31,820 nt of DNA from an uncultured Anaerolineaceae bacterium (GTDB taxonomy: Bacteria > Chloroflexota > Anaerolineae > Promineifilales > Promineifilaceae). A program made the translations under genes and the position numbers. This document shows, piece after piece, positions 1 through 8,166 of the stretch (positions are counted from its first letter, which is position 1; each line of letters starts with the position of its first letter). The DNA lies in contig CALBTC010000276.1 in NCBI GenBank assembly GCA_937967805.1, forward strand, positions 1 through 31,820. The letters run 5' to 3'. The notes under the pieces were generated by a model. That model made no database searches. It saw only the letters and a list, made by a program, of their open reading frames with translations, and was not told the origin of the DNA.

Positions 1-77
1 GCCGGATCGGGCAGCTTCTCACCCCGATACAGGGCTTGCCGCCGGTCCATAGGAATATAGGAAATCGGCCGTTCCAT
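1..77 (-). CDS. N-terminus of a cyclase/ATPase-type regulator (partial)
   Basis: The minus strand opens with ATG at 75-77 and stays open to the window edge, giving 25 codons that begin MERPISYIPMDRRQALYRGE. This resembles the lead-in found just before the class III nucleotidyl cyclase domain in large Chloroflexota regulators (cyclase, then AAA ATPase, then TPR), where a YIPMDRRQAL-like stretch precedes an LPD motif. The fragment ends at LPDP, just before the cyclase domain would begin, so no catalytic residue is visible. There is no strong Shine-Dalgarno; GGAG lies about 14 nt upstream. The identification is from recall of family sequence style and is tentative. Confidence 0.5.
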   Translation of the reverse strand, partial: MERPISYIPMDRRQALYRGEKLPDP

Positions 78-147
78 ACGACGTTTTGGGTCTCCAGAAA
101 ACTGTTGTGGATTGGTAGAATTGGTCTGCTTGTTCTGCTATGGCTCT

Positions 148-153
148 ATTATA
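148..153 (-). promoter_or_regulatory. Candidate -10 box (TATAAT)
   Basis: The minus strand reads TATAAT about 70 nt upstream of the ATG at 77. No convincing -35 box is present. It would serve the gene running off the left edge. Confidence 0.35.
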
Positions 154-199
154 CGAGAGTTGGCACTTTGTGCAGGGTGAAAATTGATAAGTCAGTGTA

Positions 200-239
200 A
201 AGCGTGAAACGGGATTCCCCCTAATCCCGTTTCACGCTT
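200..239 (+). terminator. Perfect 17-bp hairpin followed by a T run
   Basis: Arms at 200-216 and 223-239 are exactly complementary around a 6-nt loop. On the plus strand a TTTTT run follows at 243-247, as expected of an intrinsic terminator read left to right. No plus-strand gene is seen upstream, so it may instead insulate the region between the minus-strand C25 gene (ending at 358) and the next minus-strand gene. Confidence 0.6.
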
Positions 240-286
240 CACTTTTTAGACCAAACGGCACGAAACAACCCGGTTTGGTTTTGGCA

Positions 287-346
287 AGACCCTAAGAGTT
301 TGAATTCTCATGTAGTTGATGAGTCGCGAGCAAACCCTTAGGGTCT
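287..346. repeat. Long inverted repeat just after the C25 gene stop
   Basis: Arms of 15 nt at 287-301 and 332-346 pair with one mismatch. A smaller CTCAT/ATGAG hairpin sits inside the loop. The structure begins 11 nt past the stop codon of the C25 gene, so it is a likely 3' end or RNA-stabilising structure, although no T run follows on the minus strand. Confidence 0.45.
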
Positions 347-357
347 AGTTCGCTCAA

Positions 358-3300
358 TTAGCGAATAGCAATCGCGTCAATCTGGTCGCTGTCCAATCCA
401 TTGGCGGCGCCATCCCAGAACATAGTGAACGTACAATCCGTGTAACCACCCGAAGCATCCGGGCTGCAAACCAGGATGAGTCCATCCGCACTGCTGGTCG
501 CCAGATAGAGGTCGCCGGTCTCGTTGTCTTGATGCACGGCCACGATGCTGTCCTGACTGGCGCTGAGGAGTGGCACAACATCGGAACCGTCAAAGTAGAT
601 CGCCCAACTACCGGCGGTATTCCCGCCCAAACTGGTAGGGGTAAACACGACCAGGTCGCGACTTTTGGCGTTGAGGCTGCCGGCTTTAAACGGGCCATCG
701 GTACTGATGACAATACGGCCGTCCCCCAACACCGTCAGCGCGCTAATACTTTCTTGTGGCGTCTTCAAATCCACATCAGAGCCGTCAAAGTAAAGCGACC
801 AACTGCCACCGGTCTCTTCGCCCAACGTATACGGTTCAAAGCGTAGAATATCGGAATTATCGACGTTGCTGCCGCGCGTGGCCGGTATGTTCAGCTCCGG
901 CAGATAAAAATCATTGGCCACGGCGACAAGCAAGCTGCCATCGGGAAGCCAGGCGAAGGCGGTCACGTTTTGTCCGGCCAGCCCCACGTCGGAGCCATCG
1001 AACAGCAGGGACCATTCACCACTGTCCAGGTCAAAGCCCAGCACGTCTTCACCGCTGTAGGCGATGCCATCCACCATGCCGCCGGTGGGCGTACTCAGGT
1101 AAAGCGTTTCGCCGGTCTCCATTGGTTCCTCGATGATCGTCAGTGAGCCGCTCGCCGACGACGGCAGATAGCGGTCATCTGGTAGATTGAGATTGCCACC
1201 GGGCAGCGGAATGGTGCCGCTGAAGTAGACGTCAACCGTGTACATGCCTGTGGGCAGCGGCAAGGCGGTTAGTGAAGCGCGCCCGGCAAAATCGGTGATG
1301 ACGGCCTCGGCGTAAGTGCCATTGTCACCGCTGATGATGAAGAAGACGGTTTTCTGGCCAAACGGCCGTCCCGACACATCTTTCAACGTAGCCACAAACG
1401 GAGCCAATTCACCCACTTCAACCGTGGCATCTGCCGGTTCCAGCGTGAGCACAGTGGCCCGCTTGGTGATAGTAAATGGTGCGGTGTCAAACGATGCCTG
1501 ATAGATGGCGTCGCCGCCAAACGTAACGGCCAGTTCCGTATTTCCCGGTAAACCGAGCAGCGCCAGGGTTGTGGTGGCCACACCAGACTCATCCGTGAGC
1601 ACTGTGCGCGTTTGCGGTCCTACGCGGAAGCTGAGGAACTGGTTGGCCACCGGTTCGCCGTCGGCGGTTAACTGGGCGCTGACGCTGATCGCAGTGCTGT
1701 ACGCACCGGAACTGGGCGGCGTTTGCAGGGTAACGGCCGTTGCCAGCAAATCGCCTTCGGCCGTGCCCGCACCGCTGTAGTAAGCACCCAAATTGGTCGC
1801 CGCACTGACCAAACCAACGCCGTTAGCCGCCTGCACAATGAAGCGCACCTCGTCGGCCGGAATGCCGTTCAACGGCAAAGTTGCCGACCAGATCGTGCTG
1901 TCATTTTCACTTTGTACCAGGTCAATAGATTGCCACAGGCCGGCCATTGCGCCGCTGCCGGTGTAAGTGACCCACACTTCCTGGATGCCCGCGGCCACAT
2001 CGCCAGTGACCCGCGCCTGAAAAGTCACGCTGTCCTCGCCGGGGAAGGCGTTCACCTGGGTGATGGCCGGCGGCGCCGCCAGGGCAGGCACATTGCCCGT
2101 CACCTGCGACTGGGCGATGTAGTCGCTGTAATACAGCCGGAAATCCATCGAATCAAAGCGGCGCAGCGTACCCGTTAGCGAAGCTGCGTTGTCCGAAAGG
2201 AATTGAGCCGGCGTCACGTTCAACTGCACCGCGCCAGACATCCCTTCGACCAACTGGCCAAAATAGTTCACCTGGTACGGCTGCATCGGGTAGAAGACGC
2301 TGCTGACAAACGGCGGATGCACGCCGCGAATTTCAGTGGTGGCTGCGCCGGTCAGCGGCAAGATGTCGGACAAGTCGGTAAATTCACCACCGCGGAAGCC
2401 GACGCCGCGCAAAACGGTGTCGGCCACGCCCACATTGAGCGATTCCAGCGGCAGGACCGGTTCAGCAGGGTTCACGACCACGCCATCGCTGCCACTCAGA
2501 TAGGAGGCAGTGACGCTGCTGGGCACATCGGTACCCACGATGTCGAGCTGCTGGTTCACCAGCGTCAGGTCTGGCTCAATGGTGAGATCGGCGTAGGTGA
2601 GGCCCAGCGCCTGGCCGGGATTGCTGGAGAAGCCGGACGTGCTGCCAATCACGGAGGGACCACCAGAGGGATTGCCACGCCCGGCAGGCATGTCGATTTT
2701 GAGCATGGGCAGACCAAAGAGCGTAGAAACTAGAAGTGATTTTTCGTGCAACGGCCGTAACTCCTGCGTTTCCATCAGATAGGTTTGCTTAGCCGCTGCC
2801 AGCGCCTGGCCGATGGCTACAGGGCCTGTACCGGCGCGCAGCTCTTCGCTGAAAGCAAGGTAGAGCCGCTCGCTGTACTCGATGAAATCCGTGTCGCCAT
2901 ACTGGTAGCCCGTCCCGGCAATAAGTGTCGCCCCCTTACCGGCAAAGGCCTGGGCCCAATCCGGTTGTACCGTCACGCCGGGCACGCCATGTTCATTCAC
3001 GATGTTGTAACCCGAATGACAGCCGGCACTAAACACCAGCGCGTTGGTCATATCGACACTGGAGGCGGCAATCTCAGAAGCCAGCAGGCGGGTGCTGTAA
3101 TCGGCGGCCAGGGCGCTGCCGGCGCTAAAGTGCCCCGCCAGGAAGCTAACGTCGTATCGATTGGCCAGCAGCAAATTGCGCAAATCATCGGCTGTCCAAG
3201 AGAGCGGATCGGTTGGGGCAATGTCTCGCGGGGTGATGAGCGTCGTGGCGCTGCTGCCCAATCCACTGGACAACTCAGCAGCCACGGCATTGGCGGCATC

Positions 3301-5637
3301 TTCCAGGAAGTCGTAGCCGGTCACCAGGGCAGAATTTGGCGTGTCCACCACCCCGTTGGTGGTGCTCAGGTAGGCGTCCAGCATCGTCACGACCTGTTCT
3401 GGCGTTTCCACCAGCCGGCCCACTGCCAGATCGGGAATGGGCAGCGTGTCGCTTTTGCTGGAGAGCTCAACGGAGGAACCGTAGCGATCCTGGCCAAGAA
3501 TATAACCCAGCCGCAGGCTGGCTTGCGAAGCGGTGTTGTCCAGAACAGGCGGCACGTAGTTGCGCTCGTTGGCCAGCAGCGCCTGGTCGGGATGGCGGAA
3601 GAAAGGAATGACATCATCGTTACCGATGATGACGATGTAGGCTAGCGGGTTGAGTGCGCGGTAGCTGTCTACAATCTCTTTGATTGAATAGGCGACCAGG
3701 TTTTTAGCAAAGGGGCAGGTCGGGTACAAGTCTGCCTGAGTGTTAGCCGCCGCCACGCGGGCATCGCTGCTTACATCGACGATGACGCCGTTTACTTCGG
3801 GACGGGCGGCAAAGGTGGCCAGGCGGGCCTGCATGGTGGTGAGATCGCCGGACATGCGGCTGGTGTCGGCCAGGATGATGGTGTTGATGTTGTTGGCAAC
3901 GGCCGTATGCGTCCCGGCCGGCAGCGCAGTTGTCACGCTGCCACAGTTACCGGCTGTTTGCGTCACGTTCAGGGTGAAATCGTTGTTCGGGTCAAAAACG
4001 CCGTTACGGCCGCGCACCCGAATGTAGAAATCACCGCTGTTTTCCCAGGTGTTTAGCTGCACGCCCTCGCCCGCTGTGCCGTTAAAGGCAGAGACGGCAA
4101 TCAGGCTGCGCATCTGGGCGCTGGAGAAAGCGTCCGGACTGAACGCGTCCGGACTGAACGCGTCCGGCGAGAAGGCGTCTGGTGAGAAAGCATCCGGGCT
4201 GAACGCATCAGGGCTAAAGGCATCGGGGCTGAATGCATCAGGACTGAAGGCATCAGGACTGAACGCGTCCGGACTAAAGGCATCGGGAGAAAAAGCATCC
4301 GGGCTGAACGCATCAGGGCTAAAGGCATCAGGGCTAAACGCATCGGGACTGAAGGCATCGGGGCTGAATGCGTCAGGCGAAAAAGCATCCGGGCTAAACG
4401 CATCCGGGGCAAATTCGGCCGTGAGTTCGACTAAATCATCAGTATCGTCCAGCGTCAGCAGCGATTCCCACTCGGCAGCGATGTCCTTGTAGACGGTGAG
4501 GTCGTAGTTGGCCGGCAGATCAGTCAGGGTAATGACCAGTTGGCTGTTGGGCTGGACAGAGAATTTATACCAGCGGGACTGCCCGGCCAGGTCCAGCCGC
4601 TGGCTGATTTGGGCGGTTTGCACCTCGGGCGAGACGCTGTCCGGCACCAGATCGAGGCGCAGGGCGCGCGGCCAGGAATCATTGCCCAGGCCGGTGTAAA
4701 TGCAGCGACTAAATTCGGAAGTGCCATCGGTGCCGGTGGCCAGAGCGGTGAGGGTGGCGTCGGTGAGGCTGGTGGAAACGGCCGTTTCAAAGCTGGCATT
4801 CCCATTGGCATCAGTGTACACAACTGTGCTGCCCAACCACGCCTCTCCTTCGCCAAAACCGGAGCTGTGGCAGCTATCGCTGGCAAAAAAGTCGATGGTG
4901 AAGCTGCTGTTGGCCTGGCTGTTGAGAATACCTTCCACATCTAGACTTGAGCCTGTGGGAACGGCGCGGATGAGCGTGGGGCTGTTTTGACGGCCGTTGG
5001 CCCCGCCATCCGTATCCCCAAGATCGTTGGGCGTCTGGCCATCCCCCTCCAGGTCAATGCCCAGGCCGCCATTGGCAAAGATACCATTTTGGCTCAGCAC
5101 GGTGCCGCTGCCACTCACAACCTGGATGCCGCTGCTATTATTGTTGCTAATGGTGTTGCGCTCAATGAGACTGTTGCTGCCGCTGACCACCACACCACTG
5201 CCCTGCCAGTTTTGAATGGCTAGATCGCGCAGGGTAATGACATTACCAGCCAGGATCAGACCATCGGCCGGGCCAGCCTGGCTGCCGTCCAGAACGACGT
5301 CAATGGTGTTGTTTAAATTGGTTTTGAGCAAAACGGAGTTTGTGATAGCGGGGAGCGGAGAAGTGGGAAAAATAACAACGGTGCTCAGGGTGCCGACCTT
5401 GAACTGGATGATGGCGTTGCCGCTGGGCAGCGCATTGGCCGCCTGAATCGCTTCACGCAAGGAGCAGTGGGATTGGGTGCAAGCGCCGTCATCTTCATCG
5501 GCGGTGGTGTTGACGGTGTAAACGGCCGTCCCCCGCCCGCTGGCCAGAACAGAAGTGGTAACAAACAAGACAAATAAAGCTGCAAGGAACAAATAAAAGG
5601 TTCGCCAAAGATTCGATCGTCGATTCACGCTGTCCAT
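358..5637 (-). CDS. Giant secreted C25 (gingipain-like) peptidase with CSLREA start, interrupted PPC domain and C-terminal repeats
   Basis: This 1759-aa protein begins with a hydrophobic signal segment (residues 13-32). A CSLREA motif follows (58-63), then a short beta-helix-like region. A PPC-type beta-sandwich at about 345-565 is split by 19 PDAFS pentapeptides (411-505). A caspase-like C25 region lies at about 640-960, with IIGNDDVIPFF, an LPIPDLAVGRL strand, a candidate catalytic His836 (GHFSAG) and Cys873 (SAGCHSGYN). After that come Ig-like segments near 1330-1500. Four propeller-like repeats with FDGSDV motifs end the protein (near 1545, 1617, 1682 and a degenerate WDGAAN near 1741). 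The chosen ATG lies close to an AAGAGAGAAAGG purine tract. It is presumably an exported or surface protease. The domain calls are from motif recognition; substrate and processing are unknown. Confidence 0.85.
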   Translation of the reverse strand: MDSVNRRSNLWRTFYLFLAALFVLFVTTSVLASGRGTAVYTVNTTADEDDGACTQSHCSLREAIQAANALPSGNAIIQFKVGTLSTVVIFPTSPLPAITNSVLLKTNLNNTIDVVLDGSQAGPADGLILAGNVITLRDLAIQNWQGSGVVVSGSNSLIERNTISNNNSSGIQVVSGSGTVLSQNGIFANGGLGIDLEGDGQTPNDLGDTDGGANGRQNSPTLIRAVPTGSSLDVEGILNSQANSSFTIDFFASDSCHSSGFGEGEAWLGSTVVYTDANGNASFETAVSTSLTDATLTALATGTDGTSEFSRCIYTGLGNDSWPRALRLDLVPDSVSPEVQTAQISQRLDLAGQSRWYKFSVQPNSQLVITLTDLPANYDLTVYKDIAAEWESLLTLDDTDDLVELTAEFAPDAFSPDAFSPDAFSPDAFSPDAFSPDAFSPDAFSPDAFSPDAFSPDAFSPDAFSPDAFSPDAFSPDAFSPDAFSPDAFSPDAFSPDAFSPDAFSSAQMRSLIAVSAFNGTAGEGVQLNTWENSGDFYIRVRGRNGVFDPNNDFTLNVTQTAGNCGSVTTALPAGTHTAVANNINTIILADTSRMSGDLTTMQARLATFAARPEVNGVIVDVSSDARVAAANTQADLYPTCPFAKNLVAYSIKEIVDSYRALNPLAYIVIIGNDDVIPFFRHPDQALLANERNYVPPVLDNTASQASLRLGYILGQDRYGSSVELSSKSDTLPIPDLAVGRLVETPEQVVTMLDAYLSTTNGVVDTPNSALVTGYDFLEDAANAVAAELSSGLGSSATTLITPRDIAPTDPLSWTADDLRNLLLANRYDVSFLAGHFSAGSALAADYSTRLLASEIAASSVDMTNALVFSAGCHSGYNIVNEHGVPGVTVQPDWAQAFAGKGATLIAGTGYQYGDTDFIEYSERLYLAFSEELRAGTGPVAIGQALAAAKQTYLMETQELRPLHEKSLLVSTLFGLPMLKIDMPAGRGNPSGGPSVIGSTSGFSSNPGQALGLTYADLTIEPDLTLVNQQLDIVGTDVPSSVTASYLSGSDGVVVNPAEPVLPLESLNVGVADTVLRGVGFRGGEFTDLSDILPLTGAATTEIRGVHPPFVSSVFYPMQPYQVNYFGQLVEGMSGAVQLNVTPAQFLSDNAASLTGTLRRFDSMDFRLYYSDYIAQSQVTGNVPALAAPPAITQVNAFPGEDSVTFQARVTGDVAAGIQEVWVTYTGSGAMAGLWQSIDLVQSENDSTIWSATLPLNGIPADEVRFIVQAANGVGLVSAATNLGAYYSGAGTAEGDLLATAVTLQTPPSSGAYSTAISVSAQLTADGEPVANQFLSFRVGPQTRTVLTDESGVATTTLALLGLPGNTELAVTFGGDAIYQASFDTAPFTITKRATVLTLEPADATVEVGELAPFVATLKDVSGRPFGQKTVFFIISGDNGTYAEAVITDFAGRASLTALPLPTGMYTVDVYFSGTIPLPGGNLNLPDDRYLPSSASGSLTIIEEPMETGETLYLSTPTGGMVDGIAYSGEDVLGFDLDSGEWSLLFDGSDVGLAGQNVTAFAWLPDGSLLVAVANDFYLPELNIPATRGSNVDNSDILRFEPYTLGEETGGSWSLYFDGSDVDLKTPQESISALTVLGDGRIVISTDGPFKAGSLNAKSRDLVVFTPTSLGGNTAGSWAIYFDGSDVVPLLSASQDSIVAVHQDNETGDLYLATSSADGLILVCSPDASGGYTDCTFTMFWDGAANGLDSDQIDAIAIR
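4123..4407 (-). repeat. 19 tandem 15-nt units encoding PDAFS
   Basis: Nineteen contiguous 15-nt units encode Pro-Asp-Ala-Phe-Ser without a single amino-acid change, while codons differ widely between units. Serine switches between AGY (14 units) and TCN (5 units), which takes two base changes. This indicates selection on the peptide rather than a recent slippage expansion. The array occupies a loop of the PPC-like domain at residues 411-505. Confidence 0.95.
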
Positions 5638-5948
5638 ACCTTTCTCTCTTAACTTACCAAGATGCAGCGCGCGCCATGCACAACACTGCCGTTACTCCAA
5701 ATCCTGGCTTGGATTAACAATTATTCAGTTTTGGCTCCACCACAAGAAATTGTTGCTCAAACAGGCAACGAAGGATTTTTTTGTCGCAAGGGTGCTGGAT
5801 GGCACTTAGGGCCATCTCGCCCTATTTTGCCGGGGCAGACTTACAAACAGAATTAATGGTAATTTTATGATTGGGGTTTCGCAGGACACCTGTAAAAGCG
5901 GGAAAGTCTTGAAAATTAAAATAGTTTGATGTGCCCACCTTTACTTGC
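5638..5948 (-). promoter_or_regulatory. ~305-nt untranslated leader of the C25 gene
   Basis: No credible gene lies between the C25 start and the extended -10 at 5949. The leader holds one clear small hairpin (GATGGC/GCCATC, 5798-5816) and no terminator-like T run. I recognised no riboswitch family in it. Confidence 0.4.
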
Positions 5949-5957
5949 AGTATAGCA
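5949..5957 (-). promoter_or_regulatory. Extended -10 promoter TGCTATACT of the C25 gene
   Basis: The minus strand reads TTGCTATACTGC, an extended -10 (TGN + TATACT). No good -35 is present. The predicted start would give a leader of about 305 nt, matching the leader length of both subtilase genes in this window. Confidence 0.5.
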
Positions 5958-6093
5958 ATCCAGGGCAGGTGAGATTGTGAAAAAGCGGGGGGAATTAGGT
6001 GAAAAGAGGGTAAAAGGCAAATTGGTGCGACACACTTTCTCAGACGCAAACAGACGCTTTAGCAACTGCGTCGCTCCGGCAAGGTTACGCTTT

Positions 6094-8046
6094 TTATGGT
6101 TTGATCGGCAGCCCGGCCAGCTCCATAATTTTGAGAGCGTTGGTGGTGGGACATGGACCGGGATGCAGCTTATAGTCGAAGACCATACGGCCGTTCACCA
6201 CATCATCGCGAAAATGAACATTGACCAACTTTTCTGTCTCTTCGGCCAACTGCACCAACTCCAAATCGTGCGTGGCAATCGCGCCCAGCCCATTGCCCTG
6301 GGTGAGCGCCTGAATATAAGCCCGGCTGCCGATGAGCCGCTCCCGGTTGTTGGTGCCCCGGAAAATCTCGTCGATCAGGAAGAGCAACGGCCGTTCCCCT
6401 TCATCCTCCAACGCCGTGAGCAGCTGCGACAAACGGCGCACCTCTGCATAAAAAAAGGAAAAGCCATCGGTCAGCGAATCGGCGACGCGAATGGTGGCAA
6501 ACAGGCGCAGCCAGCCGGCACGGAACGTTTGGGCAATGGTTGGCCCACCGGCATAAGCCAGCACCAGATTGACGCCAATGGTGCGCAAAAAAGAGCTTTT
6601 GCCCGCCATATTGGAGCCGGTAATCAGGTAAATTGATTGTTCAGCATCAAGGTGCAAATCATTGCAGACGCGCTGCTCGCTGGGAATAAGTGGATGGCCC
6701 AACCGGGTGGCCGTAAGCATAGGTTGTTTTGCTGAATTATCCGCAGGCCTGTGGTGAGCGGAGCCGAACCATTTCGCAGATTGACGCAGATTTTTTTCTC
6801 TGTCATCTCCGCTCCTCTGCGCCTCTGCGTTGTTTTTTTGGATAGGACTACCAAGCGTTGGCCAGGTCCACTCGCCGGGATTGAGGTAGGCAAAGGTGGC
6901 CAAACTGTTGAGGGCTTCTAATTCGTACCAAACATCAAGCCAGCGGGGAAGCTGCTTCGCCAAATCCGCCCGGCATTGGTCCAGTCGATAAGCAAAAAAG
7001 ATGTCCCAGGGCATAAGGGCATTGAGCACAAATCCCAGCAGCCAATTTTGCCGCAGCCCGACGCCGGTCATAACGCGCTGAATAAGGCCGATGTGAGCCG
7101 ACGGCCGTTCCCCCGCAGCCAAAAACGGCCGGCAAAGCTGCTGCACCTGGGGCATTTGACCAAAGCGCCACTGCTCCAAAAAGGCAAACACCTCGTTGAG
7201 CACCCGCAGGCGGTCGCTCAAAAACATGATGTCGCTAAACAGGGTGGCGGTACGCTGAAAACCCAGCGTGATAAACAGCGCACCGTAGAGCAGGATGGTG
7301 CCAATCCACAGCGGCGGCCAGTTCCATAATTGGTGGCCAGCAAAAAGCAGCCAGTTCACAATTGCCAGACCAGACAAGCCGATGAGCAACGGCCGTAACG
7401 AGCGCCCCTCGTTTTCCGCTTGCAGCCAATCGATCAGTTCCTGGCCGGCCCACTGCTCATTGCGGTTGTCTACGGCCAGCGTGGCTTGCAGCGCCAACCG
7501 CTCGCGGAAGCGCGTCTGACCGGCCAGTTCGCGTACTCGAGCCTGGCGCGTCAGCACGTTAGCAGCATTGGGCGATTGGTCGAGCAGCCAATGGTGCAAA
7601 CGGTGGCTGCCTTCACGGGAAACGGCCGTATCCAGCAAACGATGCAGCGAAAATTCACCCACCAGATCAATATCCACGGCAAACGGATGATTTGGCGGCA
7701 CGGTAAATGTTTGTGGCCCAGGCAGACTGTCCCAATCCAGCGTCATGCGGGCGATGTGAGTTTGCTTCATTTGCTGCCAGATGGCAAAGCGGGTCACGGC
7801 CGTATCAACCTGTCTATGCACCGCCACGGCTATGATGAACGGGATGAAGGCAACGGCCGTTATCCACAGCCACACCACCGGCCCCCACTGCAAAAAAGCC
7901 CCGCCGCTTCCTAAAGCGCCCAATACAAACAAGATCAGCCGCCAGCGAGAAAGTTGCTCGCTGCGCTGTCGCAGACCATTCAGCCGGCGTTCCAACCGGG
8001 CCAGTTGGTGCTGCAAAAGTTGAAGACGCTTCGCTTTATCTGTCAT
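6094..8046 (-). CDS. MutS-family membrane-associated ATPase
   Basis: This 650-aa protein belongs to the MutS ATPase superfamily but lacks the mismatch-binding N-terminus. After a basic coiled-coil start there are two hydrophobic segments (about 36-78), and a second hydrophobic pair lies further in (LIGLSGLAIVNWLLF, IGTILLYGALFITL). A MutS core region follows. The ABC-type ATPase domain has Walker A GSNMAGKSS, the ADSLTDGFSFFYAEV signature region, Walker B LLFLIDE followed by FRGTN, and an ATHDLEL His switch. It is therefore more like the small membrane MutS paralogues than repair MutS. Its role is not known. Start: the ATG at 8046 has no Shine-Dalgarno but sits 10 nt after a TATAAT, suggesting a near-leaderless mRNA. 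A stretch of about 40 residues before the ATPase domain looks like inserted repeat DNA. Confidence 0.88.
   Translation of the reverse strand: MTDKAKRLQLLQHQLARLERRLNGLRQRSEQLSRWRLILFVLGALGSGGAFLQWGPVVWLWITAVAFIPFIIAVAVHRQVDTAVTRFAIWQQMKQTHIARMTLDWDSLPGPQTFTVPPNHPFAVDIDLVGEFSLHRLLDTAVSREGSHRLHHWLLDQSPNAANVLTRQARVRELAGQTRFRERLALQATLAVDNRNEQWAGQELIDWLQAENEGRSLRPLLIGLSGLAIVNWLLFAGHQLWNWPPLWIGTILLYGALFITLGFQRTATLFSDIMFLSDRLRVLNEVFAFLEQWRFGQMPQVQQLCRPFLAAGERPSAHIGLIQRVMTGVGLRQNWLLGFVLNALMPWDIFFAYRLDQCRADLAKQLPRWLDVWYELEALNSLATFAYLNPGEWTWPTLGSPIQKNNAEAQRSGDDREKNLRQSAKWFGSAHHRPADNSAKQPMLTATRLGHPLIPSEQRVCNDLHLDAEQSIYLITGSNMAGKSSFLRTIGVNLVLAYAGGPTIAQTFRAGWLRLFATIRVADSLTDGFSFFYAEVRRLSQLLTALEDEGERPLLFLIDEIFRGTNNRERLIGSRAYIQALTQGNGLGAIATHDLELVQLAEETEKLVNVHFRDDVVNGRMVFDYKLHPGPCPTTNALKIMELAGLPIKP
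6726..6842 (-). repeat. Intergenic-type repeat inserted in frame in the MutS-like gene
   Basis: Read on the gene strand this stretch contains AACGCAGAGGCGCAGAGGAG, then ATCTGCGTCAATCTGCG, then GTTCGGCTCCGCTCACC. Such low-complexity phrases are usual in intergenic repeats, not in proteins. It codes for about 40 residues rich in N, E, R, S and A between the conserved GEWTWPTL and LTATRLGHPLIP segments of the family. A related phrase, TGTGTTAATCTGCGGATTTG, lies upstream of uvrB at 22941-22960. Confidence 0.6.
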
Positions 8047-8056
8047 CCAAGGATTG

Positions 8057-8084
8057 ATTATAAGGCAGTTTCCCCGTTGTCCAA
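8057..8084 (-). promoter_or_regulatory. Promoter of the MutS-family gene
   Basis: The minus strand has TATAAT at 8062-8057 and a TTGGACA-type -35 at 8084-8078, about 15-16 bp upstream. Transcription would start about 4 nt before the ATG at 8046, giving an almost leaderless mRNA. The promoter lies directly against the upstream gene's terminator. Confidence 0.5.
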
Positions 8085-8093
8085 CAAACAAAA

Positions 8094-8125
8094 GGCCGGA
8101 GCGCAACACAAGATACGCTCCGGCC
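8094..8125 (-). terminator. Intrinsic terminator of the first subtilase gene
   Basis: A perfect 10-bp GC-rich stem (GGCCGGAGCG / CGCTCCGGCC, 12-nt loop) is followed on the minus strand by TTTTGTTTGTT. It lies 42 nt past the stop codon of the subtilase gene. Confidence 0.8.
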
Positions 8126-8166
8126 CACTGTCTAGACCATTCAAACCAAATTACCCAATGACAGCC

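Noticed and set aside
2785..3645. Plus-strand open frame of 286 codons inside the C25 gene
   Set aside because: Antisense to the C25 catalytic region and without family resemblance.
4123..4408. CRISPR-like appearance of regularly repeated short units
   Set aside because: Units are 15 nt, contiguous and in frame, with no spacers; it is a coding repeat.
4049..4492. Plus-strand open frame with repeated SGLNASG-like peptides opposite the PDAFS array
   Set aside because: It is the antisense reading of the 15-nt repeats; a repeat length divisible by three keeps other frames open. No start signals or family match.
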